NCBI GenBank assembly: GCA_016871895.1
Contig: VHBO01000004.1
Location: forward strand, 1-64,000
DNA length: 64,000 bases
Reading direction: 5' to 3'
Origin: Gemmatimonadota bacterium
GTDB taxonomy: Bacteria; Gemmatimonadota; Gemmatimonadetes; Gemmatimonadales; Gemmatimonadaceae
Notes under the pieces: generated by a model
Told to the model about the DNA's origin: nothing
Database searches by the model: none
What the model saw: the letters and a program-made list of their open reading frames with translations, nothing else
Translations under genes and position numbers: made by a program
Shown here: piece by piece, positions 44,947-53,494 of the stretch
Layout: each line of letters starts with the position of its first letter
Position numbering within the stretch: the stretch's first letter is position 1

Positions 44947-46224
44947 TCACGGGGAGGCCGCTGCAGGGGCAATCGGGGCATCCCGAAGCGCCTGTCGGAG
45001 GAGCGCCAGGGCCAGTTGGGCGCTCCGCTGCCGGATCTCCCCCCGGTCGCCGATCGTGACGGTGCGACGGCTCTGGACGACCCCGGCGACATCCACCGCG
45101 ACGCAGACGGTCCCGACCGGCTTCTCGGGGGTGCCGCCCCCCGGACCGGCGATCCCGGTGATGCTGACGCCGACCTCAGCGCCGATCCTTGCCCGCGCCC
45201 CCGTCGCCATCTCCCGCGCCACCTTTTCGCTGACAGCGCCGACCGCCGCCAGCGTCCCGGGTGCGACGCCGAGCGCCGAGACCTTCACCGTGTTGTCGTA
45301 GGCGATCACCCCGCCGAGCATCACATCACTCGCGCCAGGCACCGCGGTGAGACGAGCACCGAGCCCGCCACCGGTGCAGCTCTCCGCCACGGCGACGCGC
45401 CATCCCCGCGCCCGCAATCCCTCAAGGCAGACCGCCGCGAGATCGGCGTCACCTTCCCCGTAGACCCAGCGGCCGATCCTCTCACGAAGCGCCGCCGCCG
45501 CCGCACCGAGCCGCGCGTCCGCGTCGGCGGCAGGTACGCCTCGGATCGTGCATCGCAGGTCGACGCCCTCCCAGCCGGGCAGGAAGGCGAGCGCGACGCC
45601 CAGCAGATCCTTCGCGAGGTCCCCGAGCGCGTCGGCGAGCGCCGACTCCGCGATCCCCGTGGTCCGCAGCGTGTGCGAGCGGATCACGGCGCCCCCCGCT
45701 CCACGGGCACGGAGCCGCGGGAGGAGCGCATCCTCGCTCATCCCGCGGAACTCGCGCGGCACGCCGGGGAGCATCGCCACCCAGCGCCCCCGCTCGTCCT
45801 CGAGCCAGATCCCCGGCGCGGAGCCGTGATGGTTCTCGAGGATCATCGCCCCGTCGGGGATCATCGCCTGGTTGCGATTCGTCATCGGGAGCGGGCCCGG
45901 CCAGCCGCGAGCGGCCCACCGCGCCTCGAGCGAGGCGAGGATCGCCTCATCGAGTCGCATCGCCCGCCCGAAGAGCGCGGCGATGCTCGGCTTGGTCAGG
46001 TCGTCGGCGGTGGGACCGAGTCCACCGCTCGTGATGACCGCGCCGGTCCGGTCGAGCGCCTCGCGCACCGCCGCGGCGATCTCCGTCGCCCCATCCCCCA
46101 CCGTAGCGCGCCGGACGACACGGATCCCCTCAGCCGCCGCCCGACGGGCGAAGGCGGCGGCATTGGTGTCGATGGTGAAGCCGAGCAGCAGCTCGTCGCC
46201 GATCGAGACGAGTTCGACGTCCAT
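44947..46224 (-). CDS. cinA: CinA-family protein (MoCF-like domain plus nicotinamide-nucleotide amidase domain)
   Basis: A 425-residue full-length CinA. The N-terminal molybdopterin-binding-like domain starts VELVSIGDELLLGFTIDTN and has ITSGGLGPTADDLTK; the C-terminal deamidase domain has VAVAESCTGGGLGARLT and GITGIAGPGGGTPEKPVG. It hydrolyses NMN and ADP-ribose-type compounds in pyridine nucleotide salvage. It sits between pgsA and grpE with 10-11-base gaps, a common neighbourhood (pgsA-cinA). Confidence 0.95.
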   Translation of the reverse strand: MDVELVSIGDELLLGFTIDTNAAAFARRAAAEGIRVVRRATVGDGATEIAAAVREALDRTGAVITSGGLGPTADDLTKPSIAALFGRAMRLDEAILASLEARWAARGWPGPLPMTNRNQAMIPDGAMILENHHGSAPGIWLEDERGRWVAMLPGVPREFRGMSEDALLPRLRARGAGGAVIRSHTLRTTGIAESALADALGDLAKDLLGVALAFLPGWEGVDLRCTIRGVPAADADARLGAAAAALRERIGRWVYGEGDADLAAVCLEGLRARGWRVAVAESCTGGGLGARLTAVPGASDVMLGGVIAYDNTVKVSALGVAPGTLAAVGAVSEKVAREMATGARARIGAEVGVSITGIAGPGGGTPEKPVGTVCVAVDVAGVVQSRRTVTIGDRGEIRQRSAQLALALLRQALRDAPIAPAAASP

Positions 46225-46235
46225 GGGACGGAGCC

Positions 46236-46922
46236 TCAGCCGACGCGCGGTCGGCGGAAGAGGTCGCGGTGGCGCCGCAGGTAGTCGGCGAGCGAGACAA
46301 GGGTGAGCACGAAAGCCACGGTCATCGTCACAAGGCCGATGAGACCGAGGAGATTCGCGAGGAACGTCGGGAGGGGTCCGTGCCACACGTTCCGGTCGAA
46401 CGCCAGCTTGGCCCAGAACCAGCAGTAGGCCACGCCGAGCCAGGTGTACTGGAACCCCGCCTTCCACTTGCCGAGCCGTTGCGCCGCGACGACGACGCCG
46501 CGGGCCTGCGCGAAGGCGCGGAACCAGGTCATGAAGACCTCGCGCCCGACGATGAGGACGAGCACCCACCACGGGAACCAGATCGGGTCGAGGCCCCACG
46601 TGGTGAACGCATACGCGCTCCGCTCGGCGACGGCCGGCAGCCGCGCGAGGAGGGGATCATCGGGACGCGCCTGCAGGAGGAACATCGGGATGAACGTCCC
46701 GATCAACAGCAGTTTATCCGCGAGAGGGTCGAGCACCTTTCCGAGGTCGGTTACCAGACCACGCTCGCGCGCGATCTTCCCGTCCCAATGGTCGGAGATC
46801 GCCGTCACGAGATAGAGCGCGAACGCGGCGAAGCGGACGCGGACCGACGGGATGAAGGGCAACAGCGCCAGTAGCGGCGCGGCGACGATGCGCGCTGCCG
46901 AGATGGTGTTCGGGACGTTCAC
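46236..46922 (-). CDS. pgsA: CDP-alcohol phosphatidyltransferase, phosphatidylglycerophosphate synthase-like
   Basis: A 228-residue integral membrane enzyme with the CDP-alcohol phosphotransferase signature SDHWDGKIARERG then TDLGKVLDPLADK, and about five or six membrane segments. It likely makes phosphatidylglycerophosphate from CDP-diacylglycerol and glycerol-3-phosphate; linkage to cinA supports pgsA. The start is GTG (NVPNTISAARI...), with no clear Shine-Dalgarno. Confidence 0.9.
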   Translation of the reverse strand: MNVPNTISAARIVAAPLLALLPFIPSVRVRFAAFALYLVTAISDHWDGKIARERGLVTDLGKVLDPLADKLLLIGTFIPMFLLQARPDDPLLARLPAVAERSAYAFTTWGLDPIWFPWWVLVLIVGREVFMTWFRAFAQARGVVVAAQRLGKWKAGFQYTWLGVAYCWFWAKLAFDRNVWHGPLPTFLANLLGLIGLVTMTVAFVLTLVSLADYLRRHRDLFRRPRVG

Positions 46923-47027
46923 GCGCGCCCGCCGGGGCGCCCGCCGTTGATCGCACGGGCCGAGGAGGTGATCATCGGCATTGACGGTCCTCCGGAGTGA
47001 GGCGGGGGGCGCGCGACGCGCGGTGGC

Positions 47028-47615
47028 TCACATCACCCTCCGCGCCGAGAAGGCCTGCGCGATCGTCCCACCGTCGGCGTATTCGAGGTCACCGCCCATC
47101 GGGAGGCCGCGGGCGAGTCGGCTCACGGTGACCCCGGTCGCACGGACCTGCTCCTGCACATAAAGCGCGGTCGCCTCCCCTTCGAGCGTCGCGTTGGTGG
47201 CGACGATCACCTCGCGCACCGCGCCCCCCTCGAGCCGGCGGACGAGTGCCCCGACGGTGAGATCCGACGGGCCGATCCCGTCGAGCGGCGCGAGCCGCCC
47301 CCCGAGCACGTGGTACCGTCCGCGAAATTCCCCCGTCCGCTCGATCGCGGGGAGGTCGGAAGCCTCCTCGATCACACAGAGCAGCGTGGCGTCACGGCGC
47401 GGGTCGGCACAGATCGCGCAGCGCTCCCCCTCGGTGAGATTGAAGCACTCGGCGCACGGGCGCACACGCTCCGTCAGCGCGACCAGCGCCTCGGCGAGCC
47501 GTCGACTCTGCTCGGCTGGCTGCTTGAGCAGGTGATACGTGAGCCGCACGGCCGACTTCCGCCCGATGGTCGGGAGGCGCGAAAGCTCGGTGACCAGCGC
47601 GTCGATTGCGGACAC
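47028..47615 (-). CDS. recR: recombination mediator RecR
   Basis: RecR works with RecO/RecF to load RecA at gaps. The 195-residue protein has the helix-hairpin-helix region LPTIGRKSAVRLTYHLL, a four-Cys zinc finger (CAECFNLTEGERCAIC) and a Toprim domain (VIEEASDLPAIERTG, HVLGGRLAPLDGIGP). The GTG five bases after the ybaB stop is the start matching family length; a longer open frame is antisense noise. It is the last gene of the dnaX-ybaB-recR set. Confidence 0.95.
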   Translation of the reverse strand: MSAIDALVTELSRLPTIGRKSAVRLTYHLLKQPAEQSRRLAEALVALTERVRPCAECFNLTEGERCAICADPRRDATLLCVIEEASDLPAIERTGEFRGRYHVLGGRLAPLDGIGPSDLTVGALVRRLEGGAVREVIVATNATLEGEATALYVQEQVRATGVTVSRLARGLPMGGDLEYADGGTIAQAFSARRVM

Positions 47616-47620
47616 GGCCG

Positions 47621-47944
47621 TCAGAACGGGAGCGGGAACGGCAGGTTCCCGAGACCGAGGCCACTGGCCAGCCGCTGCATCTCGGCCTCGGCCTGCTCGC
47701 GTGCCTTCCGCTGTGCATCCTGTGTGGCGACCGCGACGAGGTCCTCGAGCATCTCCACGTCGCCGCCTTGCACCGTGGCTGGGTCGAGGCGCACCGACTG
47801 CATCGTCCCGCGTCCGTCGACGGTGACGGTGACGAGCCCACCCCCCGCCGAGCCGGTAACACTGATCCGCTGCAGCGACTCCTGCAGCTCCCGCATCTTG
47901 CCCGAGACCTGCTGGGCGGCCTGCATCATCTTCAGGAAATCCAT
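47621..47944 (-). CDS. ybaB: YbaB/EbfC family nucleoid-associated protein
   Basis: A 107-residue YbaB: N-terminal helix MDFLKMMQAAQQVSGKMRELQ, central VTVTVDGRGTMQSVRLDP and a helical end. YbaB dimers bind DNA as tweezers. The dnaX-ybaB-recR order with gaps of five bases is conserved in many bacteria, supporting the call. Confidence 0.95.
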   Translation of the reverse strand: MDFLKMMQAAQQVSGKMRELQESLQRISVTGSAGGGLVTVTVDGRGTMQSVRLDPATVQGGDVEMLEDLVAVATQDAQRKAREQAEAEMQRLASGLGLGNLPFPLPF

Positions 47945-47949
47945 CGGCG

Positions 47950-49686
47950 TCAGTCCAGGAGCTCAAGGTCGAGGGCATCCACCGCGGCATCGAGAAGCGG
48001 GGACTGCCGGCGCAGCATCGCCATCCGGTCCGCCTTCACCGCCTCTTCGTTGAGCCGTCGGGGCGCGCGATCCCCCTCGGCCGCGACGAGCGTCACCGCC
48101 AAGGCTCGCGCATCGGGGAAGCGATGCTGCAGCGCGGCGAGCACCACCGCCTCCCCGCGCCGGAGGACATCGGCGTGCGCCTCAGACCCCACGGTAATCG
48201 TGACGAGGCCCTGTGCGGTGACCGCGCTCGGCGTCGCGTGCGCGAGGGTACTGGAGAGCAGGAGAGCGCCGTGCGCCCCCTGCACCCGATCCACGACCGC
48301 ATCCCAGTGCTCGGCGAGCCGATTGAGGTCGAGCGCCATCGCCCCCTCGACGCGCGCCGGCGCCGCATCGGCGATCTCCGGCGTCCGCGGCGCGGGCGCC
48401 GGCCGACTCGGCGCCGAACGTGTCTCCAGCTCCGGCGCCGCCCGCTGGGCCGGCGCGGCGGTGCGCTCCGGTGGGGCCGCGCGCCGCGAGGGCGCGGGAG
48501 CGGACGTCCCCGTCGCGATTCCCGAGGGCGGCGTGGCGCCCGCACCGGCACCATCCCCCACCCCACGCAGGACTGACTCAAGATCGAGCGTCCGATCCAT
48601 CAGGGCGAAGCGCACGAGCAGCGTCTCGAAGAGCAGCTGCGGCTGGCCGCTGCGGCGCACCTGCGGCTCGATCTCGGCCGCCAGATGCAGCATCCGGAGG
48701 AGGTCTCCCGCGTGGAAGCGCGGCGCCTGCGCCGCCAACGCCTCACGGACGCGGTCCGAGAGGTCGGGGAGCGCCCCGCCGAGGACGACGGCGAGCTGCG
48801 CGCGGAGGAGCTCGGCGAAGTCCACGAGGAGCACCGCGAAATCCACGCCGTGGTCGGCGAGCCGTCCCACCGCACCGAAGACGTCCGCCGCGCGTCGCTC
48901 CGCCACCAACGCCAGCAGGGCGAGGTGTTCGTCCTCGTGCACGAGCCCGAGCGCGTCGCGGACCCGCTCGGCGGTGAGCGCGCGCCCCCCGAGCGAGAGG
49001 GCCTGGTCGGTGAGCGAGAGGGCGTCGCGCATCGACCCATCCGCGGCGCGAGCAAGCATCGCGAGCGCCTCCGCGTCGGCGGTGACCCCCTCTGCCTCAA
49101 GCACCGCCGCGAGCCGGCTCCGCACATCGGCGGGACCGATCCGGCGGAGGTCGAACCGCTGCACGCGCGAGAGTACCGGTGCGGCCGCCTGCTGGATCTT
49201 CTGCGGCTCCGTCGTCGCGAAGACGAAGACCACGCGCGGCGGCGGCTCCTCGAGCACTTTGAGCAGCGTGTTCCAGGCCTCACGCGTGAGCATGTGGGCC
49301 TCGTCGATGATGTAGACCTTGTAGCGCCCCGCACCTGAGGGCGCGTACATCACGCGCTCCCGCAGCTCCCGCGCGTCGTCGACGCCGCGATTGGAGGCGG
49401 CATCCATCTCGACCACATCGAGCGAGGTACTCCCGCCCCAGATCCGCTCACAGCAGGCGCAGCGGCCGCACGGCTCGTGATCGGGAGACGGCGCCTCGCA
49501 ATTGAGCGCCATCGCGAGGACACGCGCGAGCGTCGTCTTCCCGGTGCCACGCGGGCCACAGAACAGGTAGGCCTGCCCGAGCCGGTCGGCGGCGATCGCG
49601 TTGCGCAGCGTCGTCGCCACGTGCGACTGCACCGCCACCTCGGCGAACCGACGGGGCCGATACTTCCGGGCGAGCGCGAGGGACAT
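47950..49686 (-). CDS. dnaX: DNA polymerase III subunits gamma/tau
   Basis: The 578-residue clamp-loader ATPase starts MSLALARKYRPRRFAEV, with Walker A GPRGTGKTT, a zinc module CGRCACC, Walker B IIDEAHML and SRC-like VLSRVQRFDLR. The C-terminal third is Pro/Ala-rich followed by a tau-like domain V region. No A-rich slippery site is visible, so only the long form is expected. The start is fixed by a TATCTT -10 box five bases before the ATG; upstream open frame runs into the SRP RNA. Confidence 0.95.
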   Translation of the reverse strand: MSLALARKYRPRRFAEVAVQSHVATTLRNAIAADRLGQAYLFCGPRGTGKTTLARVLAMALNCEAPSPDHEPCGRCACCERIWGGSTSLDVVEMDAASNRGVDDARELRERVMYAPSGAGRYKVYIIDEAHMLTREAWNTLLKVLEEPPPRVVFVFATTEPQKIQQAAAPVLSRVQRFDLRRIGPADVRSRLAAVLEAEGVTADAEALAMLARAADGSMRDALSLTDQALSLGGRALTAERVRDALGLVHEDEHLALLALVAERRAADVFGAVGRLADHGVDFAVLLVDFAELLRAQLAVVLGGALPDLSDRVREALAAQAPRFHAGDLLRMLHLAAEIEPQVRRSGQPQLLFETLLVRFALMDRTLDLESVLRGVGDGAGAGATPPSGIATGTSAPAPSRRAAPPERTAAPAQRAAPELETRSAPSRPAPAPRTPEIADAAPARVEGAMALDLNRLAEHWDAVVDRVQGAHGALLLSSTLAHATPSAVTAQGLVTITVGSEAHADVLRRGEAVVLAALQHRFPDARALAVTLVAAEGDRAPRRLNEEAVKADRMAMLRRQSPLLDAAVDALDLELLD

Positions 49687-49691
49687 ACCGG

Positions 49692-49697
49692 AAGATA
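49692..49697 (-). promoter_or_regulatory. -10 box TATCTT, leaderless start of dnaX
   Basis: Five bases before the ATG, downstream of the hairpin that follows the SRP RNA. Confidence 0.6.
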
Positions 49698-49723
49698 GCC
49701 GCCCCCACGGGGGGCCGGAACGA

Positions 49724-49767
49724 CTCGCGCGGGGGACCGCCGGTGACCGGCGATCCTCCCGCGCGAG
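49724..49767 (-). terminator. large perfect inverted repeat after the SRP RNA
   Basis: Outer arms CTCGCGCGGG and CCCGCGCGAG (10 bp, perfect) enclose a second palindrome, GCCGGT/ACCGGC. It begins two bases beyond the SRP RNA 3' end and precedes the dnaX promoter, so it probably ends SRP RNA transcription. No T-tract follows. Confidence 0.6.
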
Positions 49768-49769
49768 AG

Positions 49770-49868
49770 TGCCCCAGGCCTGACGGAGCGACGGCGGACA
49801 CCACGTACCGTTGCTGCCTTTCGGCCCTGGCGGAGTTGGCGGGCTGACGCCCTCCGGGACCTGGGACA
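49770..49868 (-). ncRNA. ffs: signal recognition particle RNA, small bacterial type (4.5S)
   Basis: The minus strand holds the SRP core: GCCAGGGCCGAAAGGCAGCA, i.e. an apical GNRA-type loop (GAAA) closed by GCC/GGC with the asymmetric AGCA loop, followed by ACGG. The ends pair over 11 bases (TGTCCCAGGTC with GGCCTGGGGCA, allowing G-T), giving a 99-nt hairpin as in small SRP RNAs. The RNA scaffolds Ffh for co-translational targeting. Position just upstream of dnaX-ybaB-recR matches many genomes. A -35/-10 promoter fits the 5' end. Confidence 0.9.
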
Positions 49869-49873
49869 TTCGG

Positions 49874-49902
49874 AGACTAACGGAGCGGATCCTGCGGGAC
49901 AA
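49874..49902 (-). promoter_or_regulatory. SRP RNA promoter (TTGTCC-17-TAGTCT)
   Basis: The -35 box is at 49897-49902 and the -10 box at 49874-49879 with a 17-base spacer. The RNA 5' end predicted from base pairing lies five to six bases after the -10, calibrating the distance seen at leaderless genes. Confidence 0.75.
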
Positions 49903-49928
49903 TCCGGTCGCCCCCGTGGACCCGCGCG

Positions 49929-49954
49929 CCCCAGCCGGCCTCGCGGCGCTGGGG
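49929..49954 (-). terminator. hairpin downstream of threonine aldolase gene
   Basis: CCCCAGC and GCTGGGG form a seven-base stem around a GC-rich loop, eight bases after the stop codon and before the SRP RNA promoter. Confidence 0.45.
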
Positions 49955-49961
49955 GAGCGCC

Positions 49962-50978
49962 TCAGGGGCGGAGCGCCTCCGCCAGCACCTCGCCGGCGCG
50001 CGCCACCGCCACGTCATCCACGTCGAGGTGCAGCACGCACCGGACCCGGGTCGCGTGCCACGGCGTGCAGAGCACCCCGAGCGCCTTCGCCCGCTCCACG
50101 ACGCCCATCGCCGTCTGCCCGGCGACGAGATCGAGCATCACGATGTTCGTGTCGGGCGGGACGACCTCGACCCCCGGGACCGCGGCCAGCCGGGCGGCGA
50201 GATGCCGAGCCCGCGTGTGATCCTCGTGCAGACGGGGGAGATGCTGCTCGAGACCGTGCAGTGCCGCCGCCGCGAGGATCCCCGACTGACGCATCCCGCC
50301 GCCGAACCGCTTCCGCACCTCCCACGCACGCCGCATCGGCCCCGCGTCCCCGACGAGACACGCCCCGACGGGCGCCCCGAGCCCCTTCGAGAACGAGACC
50401 ATCACGGTCGCGGCACAGGCGGCAAAATCAGCGAGAGACGTGCCGGTCGCGACCGATGCGTTCCAGAGCCGGGCGCCGTCGAGGTGGAGGGGGATCCCGA
50501 GCTCATCCGCGACGGCACGGATGGCCCGGAGCTCCGCGAGGGGCGTCACCATTCCGCCCGCACCGTTGTGCGTGTTCTCCGCGCAGACGAGGCTCGCGCG
50601 CGGCGCGTGGACCGACGCGGGCCGAATGGCGGCGCGCAGGGCGTCTGCGGTCAGCACCGGCCCGCCGCGGACGGCGCGCACCTGTAGCCCGGCCAGCGCC
50701 GCCGTGCCGGCGATCTCCCAGTTCACGATGTGCGAGTCGTCGTGACAGAAGACCTCGGTGCCCGGCTCCCCGAGGAGCCAGAGCGCCGCCTGGTTCGCCA
50801 TCGTCCCGGTCGGGAAATAGAGCGCGGACGGCTTACCGAGCCGCGCCGCCACCTGCGCCTCCAGCCGACGGACGGTCGGGTCGCCGTCGAGGACGTCGTC
50901 GCCCACCTCGGCCTCGGCCATCGCCCGGCGCATCGCCGGCGTGGGCTTGGTGACAGTATCGCTGCGGAGATCGATCAT
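49962..50978 (-). CDS. ltaE: low-specificity L-threonine aldolase
   Basis: A 338-residue PLP enzyme splitting L-threonine or allo-threonine to glycine and acetaldehyde. It begins [15 protein letters not shown], has ENTHNGAGG and [11 protein letters not shown], and the PLP lysine in [22 protein letters not shown] is also conserved. Its ATG overlaps the stop of the YihY gene upstream (ATGA). Confidence 0.94.
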   Translation of the reverse strand: MIDLRSDTVTKPTPAMRRAMAEAEVGDDVLDGDPTVRRLEAQVAARLGKPSALYFPTGTMANQAALWLLGEPGTEVFCHDDSHIVNWEIAGTAALAGLQVRAVRGGPVLTADALRAAIRPASVHAPRASLVCAENTHNGAGGMVTPLAELRAIRAVADELGIPLHLDGARLWNASVATGTSLADFAACAATVMVSFSKGLGAPVGACLVGDAGPMRRAWEVRKRFGGGMRQSGILAAAALHGLEQHLPRLHEDHTRARHLAARLAAVPGVEVVPPDTNIVMLDLVAGQTAMGVVERAKALGVLCTPWHATRVRCVLHLDVDDVAVARAGEVLAEALRP

Positions 50979-51973
50979 CGTGGCGGCCCCTCATCCTCGG
51001 GCGGAAGGTCGCGCGGCATCACGATCGCACGCGTCGCGCGCTTCACGAGGCCGGAGAGATTGAGCTCGAGCGTCGTCGCCCGGTCCACCTGCAAACGCGG
51101 CCGCATCGGCAGGGCCCCGCCTTGAATCAGCCGGACCTCGGCGACGTACGCCACCTCCGCGCCCACGATGAAGACGAGCGCGGCGTAATACGTCCAGAAG
51201 ATCACCGTGAAGACCGCACCAAGTGTCCCGGTGTAAAGCGACTCCGGGGGGTGCGCGATGGTGAGATACGAGAAGACGGCGCGCGCGAGCTCGAAGAGCG
51301 CCGAGGCCGCGAGCGCGCCAGCGAGGACCGGCTTCCACGGGATCCGACGCGCGGGGATCCACCGATACAGCGCGGTGAACGCGCCGACCACGATGGCGAG
51401 CGAGAGCGCGCGGTTGACCGCGTACGCGATGCCGCTCGTCACCTGCGAGAGCACGCCCATGCCCTGCAACGCGGAGCCGAGGCGTCCGGTGGAGACCGCG
51501 ATCCAACCGTTCACGAGCACCCACGCCGAGAGGAGGAGGAGTGCGACCCCGAGGAGCACGAGGTCGAAGAGCTTCCCCTGCACGAAAGTGCGCTCCTTGC
51601 CGTGCATGAAGACGAAGGCCATCACCGCGCGCAGCGTCGCGAAGAGGCGCATCGAAAACCAGACGAAGGTGAGCGCCGCGCCGACCCCGACCACGGTGCT
51701 GGTGCGCGCGACATCGTTCAGCACGGGGTCGAGGATCGACCCCCCCCCCCCGCCCACGGAGGGGAAGATGCCGGCGAGCGCCCCCTGCACGACCGGCTCA
51801 ATCCGTTCCGGCGACTGTTGCAGCAACGCCCCGAGCCCGGCGGCGAGGAGCATCACGAAGGGGACGCCGGCGAGCAGGACCGCGAACGCGACGCCACCCG
51901 CGAGGAACGTCGCATCATCCGCCTCGATCCGACGCCATACCTCCCAGAGGAACCGCCGTTGACGCTGGAGCAC
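50975..51973 (-). CDS. YihY/BrkB-family inner-membrane protein
   Basis: A 332-residue protein with about six membrane segments and family motifs near [35 protein letters not shown] and [19 protein letters not shown]. YihY/BrkB proteins are of unknown molecular function despite an old RNase BN label. The gene starts with GTG, six bases after the aldolase stop. It contains a run of 11 G (minus strand, 51740-51750) encoding consecutive glycines, a possible slippage site. Confidence 0.9.
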   Translation of the reverse strand: MLQRQRRFLWEVWRRIEADDATFLAGGVAFAVLLAGVPFVMLLAAGLGALLQQSPERIEPVVQGALAGIFPSVGGGGGSILDPVLNDVARTSTVVGVGAALTFVWFSMRLFATLRAVMAFVFMHGKERTFVQGKLFDLVLLGVALLLLSAWVLVNGWIAVSTGRLGSALQGMGVLSQVTSGIAYAVNRALSLAIVVGAFTALYRWIPARRIPWKPVLAGALAASALFELARAVFSYLTIAHPPESLYTGTLGAVFTVIFWTYYAALVFIVGAEVAYVAEVRLIQGGALPMRPRLQVDRATTLELNLSGLVKRATRAIVMPRDLPPEDEGPPR

Positions 51974-51978
51974 GCGCC

Positions 51979-53394
51979 CTACTCGCCCGCCTCGGCATCA
52001 TCTGGGGCCGCCTCGATCGCGCTCGCCCGGCCTGGCGCGAGCCGCGGGACCATCGGCCCCGTGACGAGCCGCCGGACCGCCGGTCCCGTCCCCCGTACCG
52101 CGAGCTGCTCGAAGAGAAACGCGAACTTCGCATCATACGCCGCCGCGATCCGCGCCTTCAGATCCGCCGGCAGGTCCCAGAGGGCGCGCTTGAACGGCCC
52201 GAACGCCTTCTTCCGCGTCTTGTAGAAGAACTGCTCGTCGGAGTCGCCCGCCTTCCGCTCCTCGCCCGCGTTGACCGTGAGCCAGGCGTAGATCTCCTCG
52301 CGGAGCACCTCAGGGAGGAGATCATACAACATGTTCTGGAAGCCCGTCGCGAGATGAATCTCCGCCGTCTCCGTCGTCGGGAAGTGATGGAACGCCCCAT
52401 CGGGCAGCGTCGAGGCACCGTGCTGGACGGCGCCGGCGAGCCCGTACCGCTCCCGCGAGACGCGCGAGAGATCCTCGAGCGTCTTGAAGTCGAGTGCGAC
52501 GTCCGCGATCGAGCCATCCGGCAGCACGACCCCGCCGTGCGATGTCCCCGACTGCACCGAGATCTTCGACAGACCAATCATCCCGGGGGCCTGCGCCTGC
52601 AGGCTACGCACGTAGCCGCCCATGAACGCCTCGAGCTCCGCCACGGTCGAGTTCTCCGTCCCCACCTCGCCAATCTCGCCACCAAGCGAGATGGTGACGC
52701 CCGCCGGCTCGAGCGCACGCACGTGGCGCGTCAGCTCGACCCCGACCTCGAAGTTGAGGCGCTGCTGCGCGTCGAGCGTCGGATGTGCCAACTCGACGAG
52801 CGTCGAGGTGTCGAGGTCGATGTTGTAGAACCCCGCCGCAATCGCCTCGGTCGCGAGCAGCTTCACCGCGAGCACCTCGGCGGCCGCATCGACCTTGTAC
52901 TTCTTCGCGTTCACCTGGAAGTGGTCGCCCTGGATGAATACGGGGCCGCGATATCCCTCGCGCAACGCCGCCGCGAGCGCCACCGCCACGTACTCTGCGG
53001 GGCGCTGCTCGGTGTATGCGATCTCTGAGCGCGCGATCTCGAGGATGAATGCACCGCCGTCCATCGCGCGCGCGGTCCGGAAGATGGCGCGCATCGTGTC
53101 GTAGGACGGGCCACGGATGTTCATCGCCGGGACCGTGACCGGCGGGATCTCCCCGCGCCCGCGCGCCATATACACGTCGTGGATCGACGCCGAGAAGGTC
53201 CCGACGGCCCGTGCCCCCTCCCAGATCACCCACCGCGCCCACTCACGCTCGGGCTCGTCACCGAAGACCGCCAGGCGCACGAGCGCATCGATCGCTGACG
53301 GGATCGCGCCCTCGTCACGCAGCGTGACGACAGCGTCGGTGACGTGGAACGCCGGCTCGGCGGCCGAACGGACGGAAGCGGGGAGTGACGACAT
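51979..53394 (-). CDS. class II aldolase, probable fructose-bisphosphate aldolase
   Basis: This 471-residue protein has class II zinc-aldolase motifs: QGDHFQVN (first metal His), LGGEIGEVG (family Gly-Glu loop) and AVQHGASTLP (second His). It is longer than the common 340-residue FBA, with about 90 extra N-terminal residues and a long C-terminal helix region (FFYKTRKKAFGPFKRALWDLP). It should reversibly split fructose-1,6-bisphosphate, in line with the adjacent pgi and pyk genes; a related ketose-bisphosphate substrate cannot be excluded. No clear -10 or Shine-Dalgarno precedes the ATG. Confidence 0.8.
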   Translation of the reverse strand: MSSLPASVRSAAEPAFHVTDAVVTLRDEGAIPSAIDALVRLAVFGDEPEREWARWVIWEGARAVGTFSASIHDVYMARGRGEIPPVTVPAMNIRGPSYDTMRAIFRTARAMDGGAFILEIARSEIAYTEQRPAEYVAVALAAALREGYRGPVFIQGDHFQVNAKKYKVDAAAEVLAVKLLATEAIAAGFYNIDLDTSTLVELAHPTLDAQQRLNFEVGVELTRHVRALEPAGVTISLGGEIGEVGTENSTVAELEAFMGGYVRSLQAQAPGMIGLSKISVQSGTSHGGVVLPDGSIADVALDFKTLEDLSRVSRERYGLAGAVQHGASTLPDGAFHHFPTTETAEIHLATGFQNMLYDLLPEVLREEIYAWLTVNAGEERKAGDSDEQFFYKTRKKAFGPFKRALWDLPADLKARIAAAYDAKFAFLFEQLAVRGTGPAVRRLVTGPMVPRLAPGRASAIEAAPDDAEAGE

Positions 53395-53472
53395 GCAACG
53401 GAGGGCGAGAAGGTGGGACGGCGAGGCGGCACGCGAGGCCTCGCGGCGGTGGAATCTCGGCAATCTGCCGGA

Positions 53473-53487
53473 CCCCCCGAGCGGGGG
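53473..53487 (-). terminator. short C5/G5 hairpin between pgi and aldolase genes
   Basis: CCCCC and GGGGG flank a five-base loop just after the pgi stop codon. A 14-base perfect palindrome (CGCGAGGCCTCGCG, 53432-53445) lies further downstream in the same 100-base gap and may be regulatory. Confidence 0.35.
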
Positions 53488-53494
53488 CAACGCG

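Noticed and set aside
47950-49686. Programmed frameshift in dnaX giving a separate gamma subunit
   Set aside because: No A-rich slippery heptamer or following stem was found in this GC-rich gene.
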